Below, one piece after another: positions 57,951 to 64,000 of a DNA stretch of 64,000 nucleotides; within the stretch, counting starts at the first letter, position 1; each line of letters begins with the position of its first letter. A program made the translations under genes and the position numbers. Location of the stretch: NCBI GenBank assembly GCA_029931535.1, contig JAQPZY010001670.1, positions 1,178,001 through 1,242,000 on the forward strand. Direction: 5' to 3'. A model generated the notes under the pieces. That model saw only the letters and a program-made list of their open reading frames with translations. It searched no databases and was not told the DNA's origin. This DNA comes from Margaritifera margaritifera (Eukaryota; Mollusca; Bivalvia; Unionida; Margaritiferidae).

Positions 57951-60489
57951 CTCAGACAGTTTGTAAAATTGATGCTGATCGGCCATAAAAGATGGCCACC
58001 ATTGCAAAAAAATATTTTTTAAAAATAAAGACAGCTGAACAGAATTTGACCAAATGTGACAGAAAGCATTCTGGCATGAAGGGCTTTCAGATTTATACAA
58101 TGATGCTGATCCACCTTCAGATATAGCTACCATTGCAAAAAAATAGAAAATCTTTGAACAATGAACAGTTGTTTTAATAACAGCAATACATATCTGCTAT
58201 TATTGCATAGCTGCATCATTTCCTGGCACTTGTCTTCAGTCCAAGGTGATTACTATCCTCCAAAATAGTAATTGGAGGTCAAGAATAAAAAAACTACATG
58301 TTCCCAGTCTGATATCTCAGTCAACTTTGTCCTTCAGAATATTGCCCTTTTTTTCCATGGACTTTGTGTGATTGTCATGTGTCTCTGAACACTGGGTGGT
58401 TTTCATCATTTAGAGTGTTTTTTGGCATACTTGCCATCAATAGTATAATTTTCTGTAAGCTATTTGATATTTTCTTCCCAGGTTTTGCACAAATTTAGTT
58501 TCATTGGTGTCCTTTTTTTGTTGAATTTGAGGGTTGTTTCTTCCCTTGTAGCAAAGTGATGCTTCTTTGTTTTTATCCCTCTCTTAAATGGTGTTAGGGT
58601 AAGTATTACCCACTCATTTCTTGTTCCAGTTTATTGTTTGTTTTTTCTTTCAACATTCATTATGCTTCATGGCGTGAGTAAATATGGCCATAAAAATTCT
58701 ACTTGGGATATGCACCCCATGTGTGTGGCATGCACTTGTACACTTCATGTGCACAAAGAGACAGGTGTCTGATTTAGGGAAGTTGTCAGATCACATAGGG
58801 GTGGGTACTGGTTTCTTTCCATAGTATGGAAATTGCCTAGTTCAGCAAGGGTATGACCACTAATACTTCTCACTCTAATAGATCTGGTTACAGAGCAAGG
58901 GAAGATCATTCATCAGATTCATGGTCACTAGTTAGAGACTCCTACATCAGGTCTTCATTACCAAAGCAATCTTTGCCCATTGATTGGGTGCTGGATACTG
59001 GTTACTGGGTAAGGTGATTAGTATTGGTCACCTGGTGTTCATCATCAGACATCAGGCATTGGTCACCAGGCGATGTCTCAAGTACCTGTCACCGGATCTT
59101 TAACACTGTTCATCAGTCACCAGGTAAAGACAGTAGTACTGGTCGCTAAGTGTCTTTAACCTATCGTTGGTCATATGACATCAAGCACCAGACACCAGGT
59201 TTGGTTACCAGTCTAGAGAAAGGGATCAGGTTGATACCCCTCCCCACCCTCCACCTTTTCTCTTTGCTACCTTTTAATCCCAATAGGTAATGGGTTCTGG
59301 GTTTCGATCTCATATCTAGGGAGAGGGAGACAGTTGACACATGTCCTTTGGGGACTCCCACCACCTGGTGGTTAGTTTGCCATGTCTCCATGTTTTGTGG
59401 AATATTTTGTAATCTGTATGGGCATAATCATGCAAAAATAAAGAATTAGGTGCAAATTTTCATGGATCATGCACACTTTATTTCCTAAAAATGTAGAAAT
59501 TATCTGTTTTCGTCCTGTACAGTGTTGCTGTTGTGGCCACCATTTCAGTTGGTTGAAGAGCAATGGTAGTAGAGGAATGCTGAATTTGGTTAAACTACCA
59601 GTTAAGTTTCTTTAAAGAAAAGAATATGTCTACTCACATTCATCCAAATGCGATTAGACATATTTGTTTCAGTAAAGAAATTGTACCCTAGTTTTTAACT
59701 GAATTTGGCATTCCTCTGGTACCATTGCTCTTCAAACAACTGAAATGGTGGTAAACAGAGTTTGAAAAATGCAACCACTAGATTGTGCCTGGATTTACTT
59801 TGATATGGAAAAGGCATCAAAATAAGTATAATATGAATAAAGCAATTAAGCTCTAAGTTGTGCAACAGTGTCAATATGTGCTGCTGACTATGCGAGATAT
59901 TCATGAAAATTTGGCTTCCAGTTTTCTTGTTGATGCTGTTGGAACAGAGCTCCACAGCACTGATTCTTATGGTAGTAAGATGTTGACTCCCTCCCACCAT
60001 CATACATATCAGGGTTGATGTCTTATATTGTCAGACTACCATCATTCAATACACCAATGGATCTTTATGTACCCTGTTGTGTTCTATTGATAAATTTGAA
60101 TGATCAACATAGACACTAAAGATAATAATGCTGCTGCATCATGGATGATGTTCAGCTAAATGTTGACTGACAATTCCTTGTTATACTTTCAAAGAACAAG
60201 TATGCACTGGATGTGTTGGAGATTTTTTATTTGAATTGTACTTTTATGTGACAGCAAAGTTAAAACCTTTAGTGCTGTTTCAAAACTTTAGAACATAAGG
60301 ATGGACATATGAGTGATTAAATGTGTGGTGAAAATGCTGCCTTGCAATGTTTTTTTTACTGAAAGTCCCAAAAATATTAAAACAAGAGCAAAAAAAAAGA
60401 TAATCTGGATTTTCATTTTCATATTTTAACACCAGTTATATACAGAATACATTATAACACTCTTGTTTTGCTTTCATTTTTATGATCTA
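57764..60489. other. Intronic stretch, no further exon seen
   Basis: A (TAA/TTA)n run lies at about 57888-57950. An imperfect tandem pair occupies 57955-58142 ('gatgctgatc', 'accattgcaaaaaaat' in both). Positions about 58980-59220 hold degenerate 'tggtcaccaggt' repeats. I searched for the next sushi or EGF exon after the donor at 57764 and found none. Confidence 0.5.
58980..59220. repeat. Degenerate TGGTCACC-type short repeats
   Basis: Repeated variants of 'ggtcaccaggt' and 'catcaggcattggtcacc' occur at irregular spacing of about 20-40 bp. It looks like an old minisatellite. No coding role seen. Confidence 0.6.
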
Positions 60490-63400
60490 TTGAGAGACCC
60501 CTACTATGACAGATTGCCCCCCCCCCCTTTTTTAACTATGATATAGATGTTCTCCGTCCTTTCCGACTTTGTTGTAGAAGAAAAAGAAGGGGGGGGGCAG
60601 CCACTCATCTCCTGTGTCAATAATTGGAATCACAAATCCCCTTCTGTGGGGAGAGAGGACCAACAAGTTAGTTCTATTCCACCCCATCTGTGGAGACAGC
60701 ACGATGATCTCACCATCATTAAGTCTCATCTCCATGGAGGGAGATAAGAAGGAATAGACAGTACTGTCTCACCCAGAGAGCAAAGTCAGGTCAACGAACT
60801 CTCAATTTTGGTTCATGCAAATGAGTTCCCACAAGACCTGGTTGCATTGGACTCTTCTCCTTCCTTTGAGTCCCCATCATCATCACACCATAAGGGTCAG
60901 GTGATGGTGGAGGAAGATGTTTAGACTTCTGTCACGGTGGTAAACAAGGTTTACTGCCTACTGCTCCACAGATCTGTGTTCAGAGCTCCCAAGGTCTTTG
61001 GACCCTAGGATCCTTCCAAGCTTGGTGAGGCTGCCTGGGGTGCAGTTTAAAATGGACCTTCTGTTGCTTCCACACTCTGGCTTATCAATAGATGTGTATT
61101 TTCAAATTTTAACATTTGGAATTTAAATATGACTCGATTCTGATGCATAGAAATTCCAACCTGTGCGTTTTTATGATGTACGTTGATTTGGGCCATAGCA
61201 TCAGTCATAATTACCCTTGATTTGACTCTGGCATAATTCTTACTGAGCATGTGCTGTCCCATACAAAATTTACTGTATGCGCCAGTAAGCAACAACCCCA
61301 ATTCAGAGCTCCACCTCTGGAGGTGGGCCATAGAAGCCAAGGGAAGAAGTTAGCGGGCCCTTCCACTTTCCTAAGGGTGGACAGCTGTAGGGACTCGCTC
61401 CCTCTCCTGCAGAGCATACATCTTCCTTTGGTTCCTGTTGGTGCCAGACTAAGCCTCTTTTCAGAGGTTTGGTCTGGCATAACCGTTGATGGCTGGGTCC
61501 TTTCTGTAAAAAAAATGGCTACTAGTTTCAGTTCCAGGATCATCCTCCTTTAGTAAGGTTCCCCATTTTCTTCCATGAGTTAAATCTGGTGCTCTTACAG
61601 GAAGAGGTTCACTCCCTTCTTCAGGAGGGTGCAGTAGAGAGGGTGTTAAAAGACCAATCTCTGGCCTGCTACTTCCGGATTTTCCTGGTTCCCAAGAAAG
61701 GGGGACTAAGGTCCATCTAATTATCGACCTTTTGTCCCTAAACAGATTCAAGATGGAGACCACGGCCTCTTTCCTCCACACAGGAAGTACCTCTGGTTTT
61801 GTTTGGATGGGGAGTTATTCTGATTTCAAGCTCTGCCGTTCGGCCCAGTCTTTGCACCCAGAGCTTTTACCAGGGTCATGGGAGTAGTTGCAGCCCATTT
61901 ACAGTCACTAGGTATCCCAATCCTCCAATATTTCAATGATTGGTTGATCCACAATGGTCGACTAGAGTCCCTCAGACTAGGTCTGTCTCGCTGTTGGTCC
62001 ATAGTGACCAGGCTGGGTCTTCTGCTCATTCCATTTCAAGATTTTGTCTACATGGGGATGAATTTTCTCACAAATAGAGGATTAGTCCATTTCCCTCAGA
62101 ACAGAGTGGACAAGATCCTGTCCCTGTTGGAGGCGCTGAGAGTAAAGACCACGTTATCAGCTCCCTCTTTTTCTCTCTCTGCTGGGGACCTTGAGCTCCG
62201 CAGTGGACCTGGTTCCCCTAGGCAGGCTGCACTTGCATTCTTTCTAGTTTTTCCTTTTTAGCGGCATGGAAACTGCACAGGGACCCCATGAATGGTCCGA
62301 TATCTCAGGGTCAGGATTTCCATCTGATTTGGTGGACAAATTGGGACCGGTTTCTGGCCAGAGTCCCTATGCACCACCAACCACACTCTTGCCTGTTTGC
62401 ATACACGTCAGATTTTGGATGGAGAGCTCATCTAGAGCCAGAAGGACTGATTCTTCAGGGTTTGTGGTTTTGGAAAGAATCTACCCTCCACATCAACAAT
62501 TTGGAAATGAGGGCAGTGTTCTTAGGCCTTCAGAGGTGCATCCACCAAATAAGAGGTCAGTGCATGATAGTCTCCTCCGATAACATGTTGGTGGTGGAGT
62601 ACAAGGAGGCACACATGCACTTTCTCTCTGCATGGATTTTTGGAACCTTCTTCGCTGGGCAACTTCAGAAGGAATTACCCTTTGAGTTTGCCACATTCCC
62701 AGTAGGAAGAATATTTTGGCAGACAGTCTGTCAAGGAAAGGGAAAATAGTCATCATGGAATGGTCACTCCACCAATCTGTGGCTTGACTCCTTGTTTCAA
62801 CTTTGGAGAACTCCTTTTTGGTGGACTTGTTTGCCACCAAGCTAAACAACAAGCTCCTCTTTTACGTTTCCCCAGCCCTAACCAGAGAGCCTGGGGAGTG
62901 AAGCTTTCAGCCTGAAGTGGGATCATCTGTTCACTTACGCCTTCCCACCCTTCAGGATGATCCCACAGGTCATATACAAAGTGAGGCACTCCACTGCTGA
63001 GCTCATTTTGATTGCCCCTCTGTGGCCCCAGTGATTGTTCAATGATCTTCTCAATCTGCTGGTGGACCATCCCAGAACCTTACCTCAGAGGAGGGACCTC
63101 CTGTTGCAAGACCTGGGCTCTCTCCTGCACAACAGCCCAAAAATTCTCCACATTCATGCTTGGCTCATCTCAAACGATCTCTCCCCAAAGAAAAGTTGTC
63201 TATCAAAGTTGCCAAGTACATCATTCAGTCCATGAGAAGATCAATGTCTAAGGTGTATGATGCAAAATGGAGAATCTTTTGTGATTGGTCTAGTAGAAAA
63301 CGTGTCAATCCTAGCTGGTTTTCTTCTCTTCCTTTTTGAAGAGAAACAATGCTCAATTTCTACTATTAAGGGCTATCAAGTAGCCCATTCCAACACTCTA

Positions 63401-64000
63401 AAATTTTCAAAAGGCCTTGCCATCGGGACAGATCTCACTTAGCAGACCTGATTAGGTATTTAGAACTGCAAAGATCAGTGTCTCACTCTCTAATGCCTAA
63501 ATGGAATCTTTCTTTTATCTTATGGTCTCTTAATAAACCCTCTATGAACATTTAAGAACCTTACCCTCAAGACGGTTTTCTCGCTTGCCTTAGTGTCTGT
63601 GAGACGATGGAGTGAGCTTCATGCTGTATCCATAGAGCAGGGTTGTATCAGTTTCTCTCCTTTGCCAACCAGGTTTTTTTTAGTAAAAAAAACCCAGCTT
63701 TCATGAGTTGCTCCACTCCCGATTGAGATTTTCAGTCTTTAGCTGTATCTGTGCTGGGAATGATCAAGATAGACTTTTATGTCCAGTTAGGGATCTACAT
63801 TTTTATTTGGCAGCCTCTAGTGGGAGAGGAAGGGTAGGAAGCATCTTTTCCTCCCGATTAAAGGTTCAACTGATATTTCAGCTTCCAACATTTGTAGGTG
63901 GATTGCATTAACTATCAAGGGAGCTTATCAGTCCCTTACCGATAGTGACCTGTCTTTCTTAAAAATTAAAGCCCATGAGATTTAAGCCATTGCTGCCTCA
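60490..64000 (+). mobile_element. DIRS-like tyrosine-recombinase retrotransposon, broken, runs off the end
   Basis: The order RT - RNase H - tyrosine recombinase on the + strand fits DIRS elements. RT segments: E-E-V-H-S-L-L-Q-E-G-A-V at about 61600, L-V-P-K-K at 61685, Y-F-N-D-W-L-I at 61929 and F-V-Y-M-G-M-N-F-L-T at 62045. RNase H: T-S-D-F-G-W-R-A-H-L-E-P and H-I-N-N-L-E-M-R-A-V-F at 62410-62520. Recombinase: V-Y-D-A-K-W-R-I-F at about 63255, S-T-I-K-G-Y at 63370, C-P-V-R-D-L at 63784 and K-A-H-E-I followed by stop at 63968-63985. The RT YxDD box is Y-F-N-D, and much of the RT palm before it is missing. Multiple frameshifts and stops make it inactive. Its left boundary, near the poly-C at 60517, is approximate, and no terminal repeats were identified. 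Confidence 0.8.

Overview
The window is AT-rich animal nuclear DNA, probably from a marine lophotrochozoan and most likely a mollusc. Genes are split into small exons by long introns. The repeats include non-LTR retrotransposons, a Penelope-like element, a DIRS-like element, pogo/Tigger, hAT and TTAA-target DNA transposons, and tRNA-derived SINEs. Two dispersed motifs, 'ggtcaaagatcaaggtcacagg' and 'gggggcatatagcattattcc', are of a kind I associate with molluscan DNA. That assignment is inference from repeat content, not from a diagnostic gene.

One host gene is supported, on the + strand. Seven exons lie at 2053-2212, 31997-32194, 32643-32816, 39518-39703, 40447-40617, 48051-48179 and 57572-57763. 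In order they encode the C-terminal half of a CUB domain, four CCP/sushi domains, a calcium-binding EGF domain and a second EGF domain with a very long C5-C6 loop. All internal junctions are phase 1 and every full domain exon is a multiple of three, so domains could be skipped or shuffled without a frameshift. The gene starts left of the window and very probably continues to the right. It looks like an extracellular or membrane-anchored adhesion or complement-control-type protein.

The rest is introns filled with layered mobile elements. From left to right: a pogo/Tigger-like transposon (1-1046) broken by a 112-bp MITE; a deleted hAT transposase (4.75-5.56 kb); a LINE on the - strand (6.48-10.25 kb) carrying a TTAA-flanked MITE and a minisatellite inside its endonuclease; a second LINE type (15.6-19.45 kb); a satellite array with a SINE in it (27.05-28.17 kb); a pogo-like element with TA target sites (30.355-31.704 kb); a LINE fragment (33.16-34.79 kb); a 143-bp-unit array split by a third LINE type with a 13-bp target duplication (34.84-38.19 kb); a 2648-bp element with 48-bp inverted repeats (41.486-44.133 kb); a Penelope-like element with terminal direct repeats and a nested pogo-like copy (44.47-47.91 kb); a second hAT fragment, a third pogo-like copy and a third LINE copy (51.6-57.0 kb); and a DIRS-like element running off the right end (60.5-64.0 kb).

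All autonomous elements appear dead: stops, frameshifts, internal deletions or lost catalytic residues are visible. The most novel candidates are the 2648-bp TIR element with CG-rich subterminal repeats, and a long (TG)40(TA)8 tract abutting the splice acceptor of the first EGF exon. No bacterial-type operons, CRISPR arrays, rRNA genes or convincing functional tRNA genes were seen. Exons lacking recognisable domains, and non-coding RNA genes, could be missed by eye.
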